NCBI GenBank assembly: GCA_038237475.1
Contig: JBBRYS010000012.1
Coordinates: forward strand, 62,001-126,000
Length of the DNA: 64,000 bases
Direction: 5' to 3'
From: JAOAPY01 sp038237475
Lineage (GTDB): Bacteria; Acidobacteriota; Blastocatellia; Pyrinomonadales; Pyrinomonadaceae
The notes beneath the pieces are model-generated. The model saw nothing but the letters and a program-made list of their open reading frames with translations. It had not been told where the DNA came from and did no database searches. Of this stretch, positions 18,940 through 28,400 are shown in pieces. The stretch's first letter is position 1. Each line of letters starts with the position of its first letter. A program made the translations under genes and the position numbers.

Positions 18940-20241
18940 TTACGCCTGTCTGGGCTCGTCGCTGCGCAGGAGTCTGTAACCGAGATAAATCAGCAGACCG
19001 ACACCCGCCACGATCGCCGCCGTGATCGCTTCCCTGATCGTGCTGTTCAGCAGCAGCCAGCCGGATAACAGCAAGGCAAGGACTGAGATAACTGTGCCGC
19101 CGCGCAGACGAAACAACGCTGGAGGCGCATTGGTGCGTCGCAGCACCGGCAGCGCGGCGCAGGTAGCGGCGTAGGTCAGCAGTCGCGCGATGGCGCTGAT
19201 GGTTAAGGCCTGCACAAAACTCTGTTTGAAGGTCAGCACGAACATTACGGCTGCCGTGCACATTATAGCCACATGCGGAGTGGCGAACCGGGAGTGCAGC
19301 TTGCCGATCAATGCAGGCAACTGCCTTTGTTCAGCCATGGCGTACGGCACTCGAGAGCCTGAGAGCAATACGATATTGAGGTTACCGGCGATTGAGATAA
19401 TGGCTCCCAAAGAAATTACTGCGCCGCCTGTCACGCCCATAAATCTTGTGGCGGCGTCGGCAAGAGGCTTTTGCGATTGGGCCAACTCCGGGAGCGTACC
19501 GACGCAAACGATCTGGATCAGGATATAGAGTGTGGCAACGACACCAATGGCGAGCAGCAAAGCCCGCGGCAAATGCTTTTGTGGATTTTGAACTTCACCA
19601 GCCGGAATGGCCGCCATTTCAAATCCAGTAAACGCATAGATGAGCAACAGCACGGACTGCGAGAAAGCTCCAGTCGCAGGAGGTGGCCCAAGCGTGTAAG
19701 CATGCGGGGTAGTGAAGAACAGTCCCACGGCGACAAACAGGATCATTGGAACCAGCTTTCCAATCGTAAAAAAGTTACTGGCTAAGGCGGCCTGTCTGAC
19801 TCCGAGAATATTTACTGCGGCGAGGGAAACAACTACGACGGCGATGATTATCGGCCGCCACAATGCTGAACTCGCACCCTGCCAAAAGTAGCCCAGGTAG
19901 CTGACGAGCAAATTGCAGTTAGCGGCAAACGCGGTCACTCTTGCCAGCCAGATGAGCCAGCCTACTTCAAATGCTACAGTTGGCCCGAACGCTTCGCGCG
20001 CATAGAGGTAAGGACCGCCGGTCTGGTCAAAACGGCTGCTGACTTCGGCAAAGCAAAGAATGATTAGCGTCACCACGAGGGCGCAGGCAACAAAAGCGAG
20101 AATGCTGTAGGCCCCGATCAGGGCAAAGACTTTTGCCGGCAGGCCAAAGATGCCTGCTCCGATGATCCCGTTGATGGTAATGGCAACCAGGTCCCAGCGC
20201 TGTATCCCTCGCACCAGGCCGCTTTTGGTAGCGTTCGACAT
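18940..20241 (-). CDS. APC-family amino-acid permease
   Basis: A 433-residue inner-membrane protein with about 12 hydrophobic segments. The first carries the APC signature GIIGAGIFGLPAKVF, and further marks are the FDQTGGPYLYAREAFGP loop and YAFTGFEMAAIPAGE, typical of the amino acid-polyamine-organocation superfamily. It should exchange or import an amino acid or amine. It lies 80 bp upstream of glcDE on the same strand and may head the glycolate/ggt group; import of amino acids released by gamma-glutamyltranspeptidase would make sense but is inferred from position only. Substrate specificity cannot be told from sequence. Confidence 0.9.
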   Translation of the reverse strand: MSNATKSGLVRGIQRWDLVAITINGIIGAGIFGLPAKVFALIGAYSILAFVACALVVTLIILCFAEVSSRFDQTGGPYLYAREAFGPTVAFEVGWLIWLARVTAFAANCNLLVSYLGYFWQGASSALWRPIIIAVVVVSLAAVNILGVRQAALASNFFTIGKLVPMILFVAVGLFFTTPHAYTLGPPPATGAFSQSVLLLIYAFTGFEMAAIPAGEVQNPQKHLPRALLLAIGVVATLYILIQIVCVGTLPELAQSQKPLADAATRFMGVTGGAVISLGAIISIAGNLNIVLLSGSRVPYAMAEQRQLPALIGKLHSRFATPHVAIMCTAAVMFVLTFKQSFVQALTISAIARLLTYAATCAALPVLRRTNAPPALFRLRGGTVISVLALLLSGWLLLNSTIREAITAAIVAGVGLLIYLGYRLLRSDEPRQA

Positions 20242-20254
20242 GCGCAGTAAAGTA

Positions 20255-20276
20255 GCACAGACCTTCAGTCTGCGTG
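20255..20276. repeat. Short inverted repeat in a divergent promoter region
   Basis: The sequence cagac-cttca-gtctg forms a small hairpin between the permease (minus) and serine hydrolase (plus) genes. It resembles short interspersed palindromes of the type cacagnctt.agnctgtg that I know from Acidobacteriota genomes. The rest of the 215-bp gap shows no clear promoter boxes. Confidence 0.4.
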
Positions 20277-20456
20277 TGAGTTATGATCGCCGGTATTATC
20301 AGGCTTAACCTGACCGATCAAAGTCCATTTATAAATAATTAGTCCGTAGCGCAGTTGTGGGAGTTATGTGAAGCACCCGGATCATTTTGGTTGCGAGCCG
20401 GGCGCGATCCGACTAATCTCTTGCTGCTCCGGTAAATTGATCGAGACAGGAAAAAT

Positions 20457-21428
20457 ATGAAACGCATCATCTCTCTCGCATTGCTCGCAGTCCTTTCGTT
20501 GGTGCTTACGCCGGCGTCGGCGCAGCACCGATCTTTGGAGACACCGTTCCTGTTTTCAGCTGAGCCTCAGCGAACGTTGCAGGACCTCGTCAACGAAGCT
20601 GCCAAGACGGCTATGGAAAAGTTCCAGGGCCAGGGATTGAAGGCAGAAAACCTCTCGATCACTCTTATCAATTTGCGTGGGACCAAACCTCAACAGGCGA
20701 GTTTTCGGGGCAATGAACGGCTTTATCCCGCCAGCGTGGTGAAGCTGTTTTACCTGGTCGCCACTCACCGTGCGCTGGAAGACAAGCGCATTGAAGAGAC
20801 GCCGGAACTACGTCGAGCCCTGCGCGACATGATCGTCGATTCTTCAAATGAGGCTACCCAGTACATCGTCGACGTCGTTACTCATACGACCGGCGGTTAT
20901 GAGTTACCGCCGAAAGAAATGGCAGAGTGGCAGGAGAAACGCAATGCAGTGAATCGGTATTTCTCAGCGCTCGGCTACACAAACATAAACGTCAATCAAA
21001 AAACTTTTTGTGAGGATGCTTACGGGCGCGAGCAGGTGTCACGCGGACCGCAGGGAGAGAATCGCAACAAGCTGACGACTGACGCTACTGCACGTCTGTT
21101 ATCCGAGATAGTGACAGGCAAAGCAGTCACCGCCGAGCGCAGCCGCCAGATGATGGGATTACTCAAACGCGATTATGCGGGAACGAGTAAGGATAACGAC
21201 GATCAGGCTCATGGATTTACTGCACTTGCACTCAAGGGGGTGGAAGGAGCGCGCCTGTGGTCCAAGGCCGGATGGACCAGCACCACCCGACACGACGCGG
21301 CTTACCTGGAAATGCCAGATGGTTCAAGGTTTGTGCTGGTCACTTTCACTACCGATCATGCCGCCGAACGCGACATCATCTCCACTGTCGCTCGCGTGGT
21401 GATTGATGGGATCAGGGATATGAAGTAG
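20457..21428 (+). CDS. Secreted serine hydrolase, class A beta-lactamase-like fold
   Basis: A 323-residue protein with a signal peptide (about 1-22, cleavage after ASA). It carries the three active-site elements of penicillin-binding/beta-lactamase enzymes: SVVK (Ser93, Lys96), SSN at about 129-131 in place of SDN, and a KAG motif near residue 268 (LWSKAGWTST) in place of KTG. The class A Glu166 box is not recognisable. This fits the beta-lactamase2 family of serine hydrolases found widely in this phylum, which may be peptidases, esterases or weak beta-lactamases; a resistance role should not be assumed. An AGGAAA ribosome site is 5 nt before the ATG. The hairpin cluster downstream may end its transcript. 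Confidence 0.85.
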   Translation: MKRIISLALLAVLSLVLTPASAQHRSLETPFLFSAEPQRTLQDLVNEAAKTAMEKFQGQGLKAENLSITLINLRGTKPQQASFRGNERLYPASVVKLFYLVATHRALEDKRIEETPELRRALRDMIVDSSNEATQYIVDVVTHTTGGYELPPKEMAEWQEKRNAVNRYFSALGYTNINVNQKTFCEDAYGREQVSRGPQGENRNKLTTDATARLLSEIVTGKAVTAERSRQMMGLLKRDYAGTSKDNDDQAHGFTALALKGVEGARLWSKAGWTSTTRHDAAYLEMPDGSRFVLVTFTTDHAAERDIISTVARVVIDGIRDMK

Positions 21429-21447
21429 GTGCGCAACACTGAGCCAA

Positions 21448-21733
21448 GTCCGTGCAACGGACGGTCGGTAGGTACTCAGCGAGTTATCGATGGGTAACGA
21501 GGATCCTTTCGACAAAGTCGTGCGACGATTGGTAGTCCGCGCGGACGAATGAAAATAGCCCAGCGATTATCGCTGGGTAGATCTCGCTCGGCAATCGCAG
21601 TCCCTGAAACGTACGGCTGAAACAGTCACTAGCCCCGAAATCGTTAGCCGTCCGTTTTACGGACTGGCCATCGTCGCTCTCCGATACCCAGCAGTAAACT
21701 CCTGGGCTATCACCAAGCGTCCGCTTTGCGGAC
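21448..21733. repeat. Cluster of short GTCCG-type hairpins (structured intergenic repeat)
   Basis: Four small stems share the core GTCCG/CGGAC: 21448-21462, 21535-21546, 21650-21664 and 21719-21733, the last two with an identical TTT loop. A fifth, cccagcga-tta-tcgctggg, lies at 21559-21577. In addition atagccca at 21555-21562 is an exact complement of tgggctat at 21703-21710, so a long-range stem could close a domain of about 155 nt, but it would compete with the 21559 hairpin. No coding frame is visible. The element fills the gap between the serine hydrolase and PhyH genes and may be an interspersed non-coding repeat or a structured leader of the PhyH gene. Confidence 0.65.
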
Positions 21734-21772
21734 TGATGACTGGCAATGCCTTAACTGTAGGTTTGATAGTCA

Positions 21773-22645
21773 ATGGATCTTTCCACCATTCATCATCCCA
21801 TTACGAATTTCTTCCCCTCTCCGCGCTCGGCGGAAGATTGGGAACGGTATCGCTTAACTGACCTGCAGCTTGAGTTCTATCGCGAACACGGCTACCTCGA
21901 CGGCATTCGCATCCTCGATGACGATCAGGTGGACCTGCTGCGAAGCGAGTTGGCTGAACTCGCCACCCCGGATAACCGCGCGCGCGAACTGTTCTACGAA
22001 TACAACGCCAATGATGCGACTGCGGCTTCCAAAATTCTCTTTCATGCGTTGGGCGCCTGGCGGGTCACGCCTGGTTTTCACGATTTACTGTGGCACCCGG
22101 CCTTTCTAAAGCCCGCTTCGCAATTGCTTGGGGGGCCGGTCCGGTTCTGGCACGATCAGATTTTCTACAAGCCCGCGCATCATGGCGGTGTGGTTGCCTG
22201 GCACCAGGACTACTCTTACTGGACGCGTACTCAGCCGATGGAACATCTTTCGTGCTGGATTGGGCTGGACGATGCTGGAGTCGACAATGGATGTTTGCAT
22301 TACGTACCCGGCAGCCACCATTGGAAGCTCCTGCCAGTGACCGCGCTGGCTGATGATATGGATGCGATCTTCGGCGTCCTGAACGAGGAACAGAAGCGGC
22401 AGTTTCACCCGACGGCGATCGAATTAAAAAAGGGTGAGGCGTCTTTTCATCACCCGCTGATGGTGCATGGTTCTTTCGAAAACCGAACCGCTTGGGAGCG
22501 GCGTGCAACGGTGATCAATGTTTTCCGCGATGGCGTTACCTCGGCCTCAAATAATCCCTTGCTGCAGGGCGTTCCCGCAATTCGCGAGGGCGAGCAGATT
22601 GGTGGACAGTTCTTTCCACTTTTATTCAGTCCAGCGCAGAAATAA
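21773..22645 (+). CDS. Phytanoyl-CoA dioxygenase (PhyH) family Fe(II)/2-oxoglutarate oxygenase
   Basis: A 290-residue cytoplasmic non-haem iron oxygenase. The iron triad is visible as His144 and Asp146 in VAWHQDYSYW and His232 in LMVHGSFENRT; Arg243 or Arg244 after it should bind 2-oxoglutarate. The motif DNGCLHYVPGSHHW is typical of PhyH proteins. Members hydroxylate acyl-CoAs, ectoine, halogenated or other small substrates; neither the sequence nor the neighbours name the substrate here. Length is normal. No ribosome site is seen before the ATG, which is 40 nt after the last hairpin of the upstream repeat. Confidence 0.88.
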   Translation: MDLSTIHHPITNFFPSPRSAEDWERYRLTDLQLEFYREHGYLDGIRILDDDQVDLLRSELAELATPDNRARELFYEYNANDATAASKILFHALGAWRVTPGFHDLLWHPAFLKPASQLLGGPVRFWHDQIFYKPAHHGGVVAWHQDYSYWTRTQPMEHLSCWIGLDDAGVDNGCLHYVPGSHHWKLLPVTALADDMDAIFGVLNEEQKRQFHPTAIELKKGEASFHHPLMVHGSFENRTAWERRATVINVFRDGVTSASNNPLLQGVPAIREGEQIGGQFFPLLFSPAQK

Positions 22646-22921
22646 TTCACACGGGAAGACCTGGACATTTGCCGCGGCGGAAAGTGGAATCCCGGAATGA
22701 ACCCCCGGTCCTATTAGATCCATCTATCGTTCAAGTTTCGATATCAACCATTTGAATTTCCCCGCGGGAACTTTCCTCACTCTCAACTGTCTAAGCTTTC
22801 GAGTTTGAGACGCAGGCGAAAAATGTTTTCCATTTCAAGCAAGCGGCGCTGGTGCGCCTGCCGGCGGATAACTGCGCGCGCTAAAACGAAAAAGAATAAC
22901 GACGGAGGGGGCGGTGAGACC

Positions 22922-23410
22922 ATGACCGTACAAATAACAGGAAGGGCGCGACCCTTCATTAACGTCACACCACTTATTGATGTCTTACTCGTGCTGCTGA
23001 TCATTTTCATGGTGGTGTCGCCGCTCAAGCAGGCCCGCTTTGCCGCCAGCATTCCCGCTGAACGAGACAAAAACGAACCGGTGCTGCCGCCACCCGACAG
23101 TATGCTGGTGGTGACTATTGATGCCGATCATACACTCCGGCTCAACTCGCTCAGTGATATGGGGACCGTTGAAGAACCCGGGAAACTCAGCGCCAAATTA
23201 AGCGAGGTCTTTGCCTTGCGGACTCAAAACCGCGCTTTCAGTTATGAGATGCTGACTCGCACAGACTTGCCCGACGCGCTGCGCATTCAAAAGACTGTCT
23301 ATATCAAGGCACCGCGCGCGATGAACTATGGCGACGTGGTGAAGGTAATTGATGGGATCAAGATAGCCGGGGCGACGCCGATTGGCCTGCAGGTGGATGA
23401 CTTGAATTAG
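22922..23410 (+). CDS. ExbD/TolR-family proton-channel subunit
   Basis: About 162 residues with the ExbD layout: a short cytoplasmic N-terminus, one membrane helix at about 14-34 (INVTPLIDVLLVLLIIFMVV) with the proton-relay Asp20, and a periplasmic domain ending IKIAGATPIGLQVDDLN. ATG 22922 is preferred; the frame is open upstream to 22805, but those 39 residues are extremely basic and the membrane helix would no longer sit near the N-terminus. A GGAGG lies about 13 nt before this ATG. ExbD normally works with ExbB and TonB (or TolQ/TolA) to energise outer-membrane receptors such as the two in this window. No ExbB gene is adjacent, so this is an orphan copy. Its stop overlaps that of the convergent agmatinase gene. 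Confidence 0.85.
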   Translation: MTVQITGRARPFINVTPLIDVLLVLLIIFMVVSPLKQARFAASIPAERDKNEPVLPPPDSMLVVTIDADHTLRLNSLSDMGTVEEPGKLSAKLSEVFALRTQNRAFSYEMLTRTDLPDALRIQKTVYIKAPRAMNYGDVVKVIDGIKIAGATPIGLQVDDLN

Positions 23411-24222
23411 CTCTCGAGCATCCTGGCGGCTATCTCTTTTACCAGTTTTGCGCAAACCATCGCCGTGCTGTTTTGAAAATCCGCCAGCGGATTGTATTCC
23501 ACGATGTCGGCGCCGACGACTTTTCCTTTGAGCCGTCGGATCACATTCAGCGCCTGTCGTGTAGACAGGCCGCCGGGCTCGCGATGAGAGACGCCGGGAG
23601 CGCAGGACGGATCCAGTCCATCAATATCGAATGAGATATAAACTGGGCTATCGAAGTCTAAATTGAGGTCGTCGCGCCAGTCCTTCATCTCAATCACTTC
23701 GACGCCGAAGCGTTTGATTTGTTCGCGCTGATGACGGTTTAGCGTGCGTATTCCCACCTGGACCAGGCGCTGTGCCAGTCCTTCTTCCATGATTCGCGCA
23801 AAGGGGCACGCATGCGAGTAACGATTGCCCTCGTATTCATCATAGATATCTGCATGAGCGTCGAAATGCAGGATGTTCAGTACCGGATACTGGCTTGCCA
23901 TCGCCCGCATAATGGGCACGGTTACGGCATGGTCGCCACCCAGCGACAGAGGTAGCTGGTCGCGCTGCAGCAGGTCTGTGATCGCGAGCTTTATTCTTGC
24001 AAGCATGGCCCCGCCGATGTCGCCTTCGAGGTCGCCGGTGTCTATCAGCAGTCCCCCGCCGAGATCGATTCCACTCTCAGTCCAGAGATGCCCGGCGTCG
24101 GAATATAGCGCCTCGCGTATCAGCGGCGGTGCTGCCGCCGCACCCTTCATAAAGGAAGAATTCGCGTCGAAGGGCAATCCAATGAGGGCTACCCGATGGT
24201 CCGTATTCGTCTCTGGTTTCAT
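23407..24222 (-). CDS. speB: Agmatinase / arginase-family ureohydrolase
   Basis: A binuclear manganese ureohydrolase of about 271 residues. Metal motifs are clear: SLGGDHAVT, FDAHADIYD and SFDIDGLDPSCAPG, with GVSHREPGGLSTRQ after them; this pattern fits agmatinase or guanidinobutyrase-type members better than arginase, but substrate is not certain. Agmatinase makes putrescine and urea from agmatine. Start ATG 24222 is chosen; the frame is open to 24318, but that extension would run through a strong hairpin (24277-24297) that looks like a terminator. No good ribosome site is visible. No polyamine genes are next to it. It converges on exbD with a 4-bp overlap. Confidence 0.87.
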   Translation of the reverse strand: MKPETNTDHRVALIGLPFDANSSFMKGAAAAPPLIREALYSDAGHLWTESGIDLGGGLLIDTGDLEGDIGGAMLARIKLAITDLLQRDQLPLSLGGDHAVTVPIMRAMASQYPVLNILHFDAHADIYDEYEGNRYSHACPFARIMEEGLAQRLVQVGIRTLNRHQREQIKRFGVEVIEMKDWRDDLNLDFDSPVYISFDIDGLDPSCAPGVSHREPGGLSTRQALNVIRRLKGKVVGADIVEYNPLADFQNSTAMVCAKLVKEIAARMLES

Positions 24223-24276
24223 TCTGAAAACCGGGAAATAGTCTACACGTTCGGAAATGACCCCGGAAAAACCGAA

Positions 24277-24297
24277 AGGCCGGTTTTGGACCGGCCT
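24277..24297 (-). terminator. Probable terminator between ABM monooxygenase and agmatinase genes
   Basis: A perfect 8-bp stem, aggccggt pairing with accggcct, with a 5-nt loop. On the minus strand it is followed by a broken U-rich stretch (cuuucgguuuuucc). It would stop transcripts coming from the monooxygenase gene and supports starting agmatinase at 24222. The rest of 24223-24586 shows no gene. Confidence 0.55.
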
Positions 24298-24586
24298 CTC
24301 AAGGTTGGGCGGAGACATTCAGCCTCTTCAGTCACTGTCCTCACCCCAGCAACCATTCGCCCTAGTGCGGCTCATTCTAATGAAATTTACTTCAGTGTCA
24401 ACTCCAAAAAACGTGATTCGATGTGACTCGACACGGATCGGTTGCGATTACGCGGAATCAAGGAAGTGCAAGCAGTCTTTGAGTTGTCCCAAATGCTTTT
24501 ATTTGCATGACCTGTGGCCGCCGATGAAATTTGATGAGCAGAATCGTCTTGCAAATGGGGAATTTTCCGCACGCAAGAATAATTTT

Positions 24587-24943
24587 TCAATGCATATTAA
24601 ACGGACCTCCGTGCGGCTCAGCCACGAGCTCGGGGCGGGACGAATCCTGAAGCACCTCATGCAATTCGAGGACGTTGGTCTTGTAATAAGCATCCCTCGG
24701 AAGCGTTGCCGATTGCGCGTGACCTTTTACAAAAGCATCAGAGCGAACCCAGTTCAGAAAGTCCTGGCGGCTATTCCAGAATGTGAAAACAACGTAGGGA
24801 TCGCCTTCGTTCACCGGCCGCAGGACCTGGTTGGAGATAAACCCTTCCATTTTATCGACCAGGCCGGCGCGCTCACGAAAGACCTTTTCAAAAGCATCAG
24901 CATATTCGGGTTTGACATAAAGACGATTGGCAACAGTTATCAT
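24587..24943 (-). CDS. Antibiotic biosynthesis monooxygenase (ABM) domain protein, HmoA-like
   Basis: A small protein of 118 residues with the dimeric ferredoxin-like ABM fold. Marks: MITVANRLYVKPEYADAFEK, then GLVDKMEGFISNQVLRP, VVFTFWNSRQDFLNWVRSDAF and a His-Ala pair in KGHAQS. The pattern FW(N/E)S..DF..W..S..F is typical of the haem-degrading HmoA/IsdG-like and related ABM proteins. Start ATG 24943 is chosen because GAGGAG lies 6-7 nt before it; the upstream in-frame ATG at 24964 would put this ribosome site inside the gene. It may release iron from haem or oxidise a small aromatic compound; the catalytic residues are too few to decide. It stands alone. Confidence 0.82.
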   Translation of the reverse strand: MITVANRLYVKPEYADAFEKVFRERAGLVDKMEGFISNQVLRPVNEGDPYVVFTFWNSRQDFLNWVRSDAFVKGHAQSATLPRDAYYKTNVLELHEVLQDSSRPELVAEPHGGPFNMH

Positions 24944-25439
24944 AATTAGCTCCTCAGATATCATTCAGTAGTTATCAAAATGTTTCAGCTTGGTGGAGGA
25001 CTTCTGGTGCTGTCCAATTTAAAATATCATCCGCAGATTACACCGATTACACAGATTCCCTGAACAAAATAAGCGGGCTAGGTCTAAACACTCTTGAATC
25101 GCGCAATCTGCGAGTTATCTGGCATCCATTTTTGTTGGTAGGTATGATACCGCGGCTTACAGGCGTGCCATAGCCGCGTGGCCGCCCTCCCCGTAGAATC
25201 GGCCCTCTAAAGTCCCAAAATTTGTTGATTCCAAACGCAAAAGACTGTAAAACATCCCCTCAAAGATGCTGCACCGGGCTGGCTTTCGCTGAATACACGG
25301 TGACCTCTTACAAGCGCAGCCATACTTTCTTAGGCCCAGGTATCAAGTCTCTTTCATTTATTCAGAGCGTGAGGGAAAGTTTCTCCCCGAACGTGGGTTC
25401 CCCAATTTACAGGTACCATTACAGAATCTTTCTGATGAT
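24944..25439. other. Intergenic region with degenerate palindromic repeat
   Basis: About 500 bp lie before the FHA-ABC gene. At 25030-25057 the words cagattacac, cgattacac and cagatt follow each other, and an inverted, degraded counterpart (aatctgcgagttatctgg) lies at 25105-25122. This kind of element is, from memory, common in intergenic DNA of Acidobacteriota and other environmental phyla. A second inverted pair, cgcggct/agccgcg, is at 25151-25178. I see no gene. A divergent promoter pair must be here but no clear boxes are visible. Confidence 0.55.
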
Positions 25440-28400
25440 ATGAAAATCCAGCTCGCAGAAGAAAATAATGGGGAACTGCGGGGTGAGCAAACCTTTGCGT
25501 CTGAAGTCGTCGCAATTGGCCGTGACGGGACTGAATGTCAAATCGTGTTCGACGGCGAAAAATGGCCGATGGTCTCGCGCCGCCACGCGCAGCTTCGCTT
25601 TGAGCACAACCGCTACCTACTGAGCGATACGAAATCGCGTTTCGGAACTTTTCTGGATGGTCGGCGGATCGCCGAACCAACTGCGGTGCGAGCGGGCTCG
25701 AGAATACAATGCGGAAGTGCCGGACCGACTCTTTTCGTTGTTGGAATCGAACAAGACTCAGCAGCGATTCCCACCCTGGGACCGCACGTTTCCAGCGTGC
25801 CGTCCTGGGATAGCCATGCCCCAGCTCCTAACCCAAGGATTCCGGTAGCAGAAGAGCAACGCGCCAAACGGGAAGCAGTTACGCCTCCTCACCTGAGACA
25901 GGCATATGACCCGTTGCCACCTGGCGGTCAGGGCTTGGTATTCATCACGCTGATTAGCGAAACGACGGGAGAGCTCAAGCGATTTCCTCTTGAGACGGAG
26001 GTCACCCGGCTTGGAAGAGGGCTCGACATGGAGGTGAGGATTGATGCCGATGTCGCCGTAGTCTCGCGACTCCATGCCGCGATTGAGCGACGCGCAGATC
26101 GATCCCACCTTGTCGACCAGGCAAGTTTCAACGGCACCCTGCTTAATCAACGTCGCATTACTGCACCGGAGCCACTCTCTGATGGTGACCGCATTCAATT
26201 AGGAATGGGTGGTCCTGTTTTTCGTTTTCACGATCCCTCGCATCCGAATGCCGGCGGAAGCCTCTCAAGTGGCGGTCCGGGAATTGGGCCGGAACCTCGC
26301 ACGATTCATGCCGGAGTAAGGCCTCAAGACGTAAATCAGCGCTCGTTCGCTGAGGCCGGCGGCCAACAGGTCATGTCGCTGCACCGCACATTTGCGGGCA
26401 ATGCGCCAATCACGATTGGCCGCGCGCATGATAATGATGTTCAGCTCGATGGTTTGCAGATTTCCAACCATCACGCGCGCGTCAGCTTGGGGCAGGGCCA
26501 CGTTGTCCTTGAAGATGTTGGCTCAACTAATGGCGTCTATGTGAATGGTGTGCGCATTACGGGCAAAACTTCTGTTCGCAGCGGCGACACGGTTCAGATA
26601 GGTCCCTTCCTGTTATTGATTGATCCCCAGCGTGGCTTGGATGTTCTGGATACTCGATCAAAGACGCGCATCGATTGCGTTGATATCACCAAGATTGTGC
26701 GGAATCGCGCCGGCGGTGGAACCGTCAAGCTGCTAGACGACGTCGATCTGGTAATTCAACCGAATGAGTTCGTCGGTTTGCTCGGGCCATCGGGCGCGGG
26801 TAAGTCGACCTTAATGGATTCGCTGAATGGCATGCGCCCGGCCACCGAAGGCCAGGTGCTGATCAATAACCAGGATCTGTACAAACATCTCGACTCACTC
26901 AAACAGTCGATTGGGTATGTTCCGCAGGACGACATCATTCATCGCGAACTGACCGTCTATCGCACTCTTTACTATGTTGCCCGGTTGCGCTTGTCGCGTG
27001 ACGTGTCGAAGCCGGAGATTGAACAGATCGTAAACGAGGTAATGGACGTCACCGGTCTCTCTGAACGCCGTGACGTTCCCGTGGGCCAGCTATCCGGAGG
27101 TCAGCGCAAGCGGGTATCGATCGCGGTCGAGTTAATTACCAAGCCTTCCATCATTTTCCTCGACGAACCAACTTCAGGGCTGGATCCGGCTACTGAAGAA
27201 AAGATCATGAAGTTGTTCCGGCAGATCGCAGAGTCGGGCCGCACCGTGATCCTCACGACGCACGCGATGGAAAACGTCAAGCTCTTTGACAAGATAGTAG
27301 TGATGATGCGCGGCAAGCTCGTCTTCTATGGCGCTCCTCAGGAAGCGCTCGCGCACGTTCATGCTGACAGCTTTAAAGATCTCTACGACAAACTCGAAGC
27401 GCCGATCGAAGCTGCCGTCAGCGGCTTGCCGCCCTTGCCGGCCAACGCCACGGCGGAATTAAAGCGGAGTTACAAGTCACAGAAAGAACAGATAGCGGAA
27501 GCGGTGGCCGAAGATTGGAAGCAGCGCTTCATGGCTACCGAGCAGTACCGGCAAAACATCCAGCAGCCATTGAGCGGTCTCAAAGGAAAGGTGCCGCCGG
27601 TCGCCCCGGCACGCCGCCGACCAACCGTCACCGACGCGCTGGGCCAATGGAAGACCCTGGCTCAGCGATACACGGAAGTCCTCAAGCATGACAAGTTTAA
27701 TCTGCTGCTGCTGTTTGGCCAGGCGCCGATTGTGGCCCTGCTTACCTGGTTGGTGGTCGACAACGACAGCCCGCGCGACTTTCCCTATTTTGTGCTGGCC
27801 CTCGTAGCTGTCTGGTTCGGCACTTCGATCGCGGCGCGCGAAATAATTAAGGAGCGTGCCGTCTACAATCGCGAACGCATGGTGAATCTCGGACTGATTC
27901 CTTACGTTGGCTCAAAACTTCTGATCCTCTTTTTTATTGTGGGACTGCAATGTCTGCTGCTGTTCGGGTCACTGGGCTTATTTCATCTTACCGGTCTGAT
28001 GAAAGTGCCGGGAGATTACTACGGCGTGCCGCAATTGGCGGTTATGATCCTGACGGGCATGGTTGGTATCTCACTGGGATTGTTTATCTCGGCTATCGTG
28101 AAGACTTCTGAGATGGCCACCAGCTTTGTCCCGCTCATTCTGATTCCGCAAATTCTTTTTTCGGGCCTGGTAGGCGTGCCGAAGGGCCCGGCGCGGTTGG
28201 TCGGTGCAGTAATGCCGGCGAGTTGGTCGTTCGACGAGATGAAACAATTATCGGCCGAGCTCGGCGTGCTGCGCGGCAAGGACGAGGAGGCCATGCCGGC
28301 CAAAGAGAATGAGGGTCGCGGACTTTATAAGGACATCAAACACCAGAACGATGCCTTGATTGAACAGAAACAGCAGGAGGTTGAAGAATATCGCGCTCGC

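Noticed and set aside
20457..21428. Serine hydrolase as a true antibiotic-resistance beta-lactamase
   Set aside because: SDN and KTG motifs are altered and the Glu166 box is not visible, so resistance cannot be claimed.
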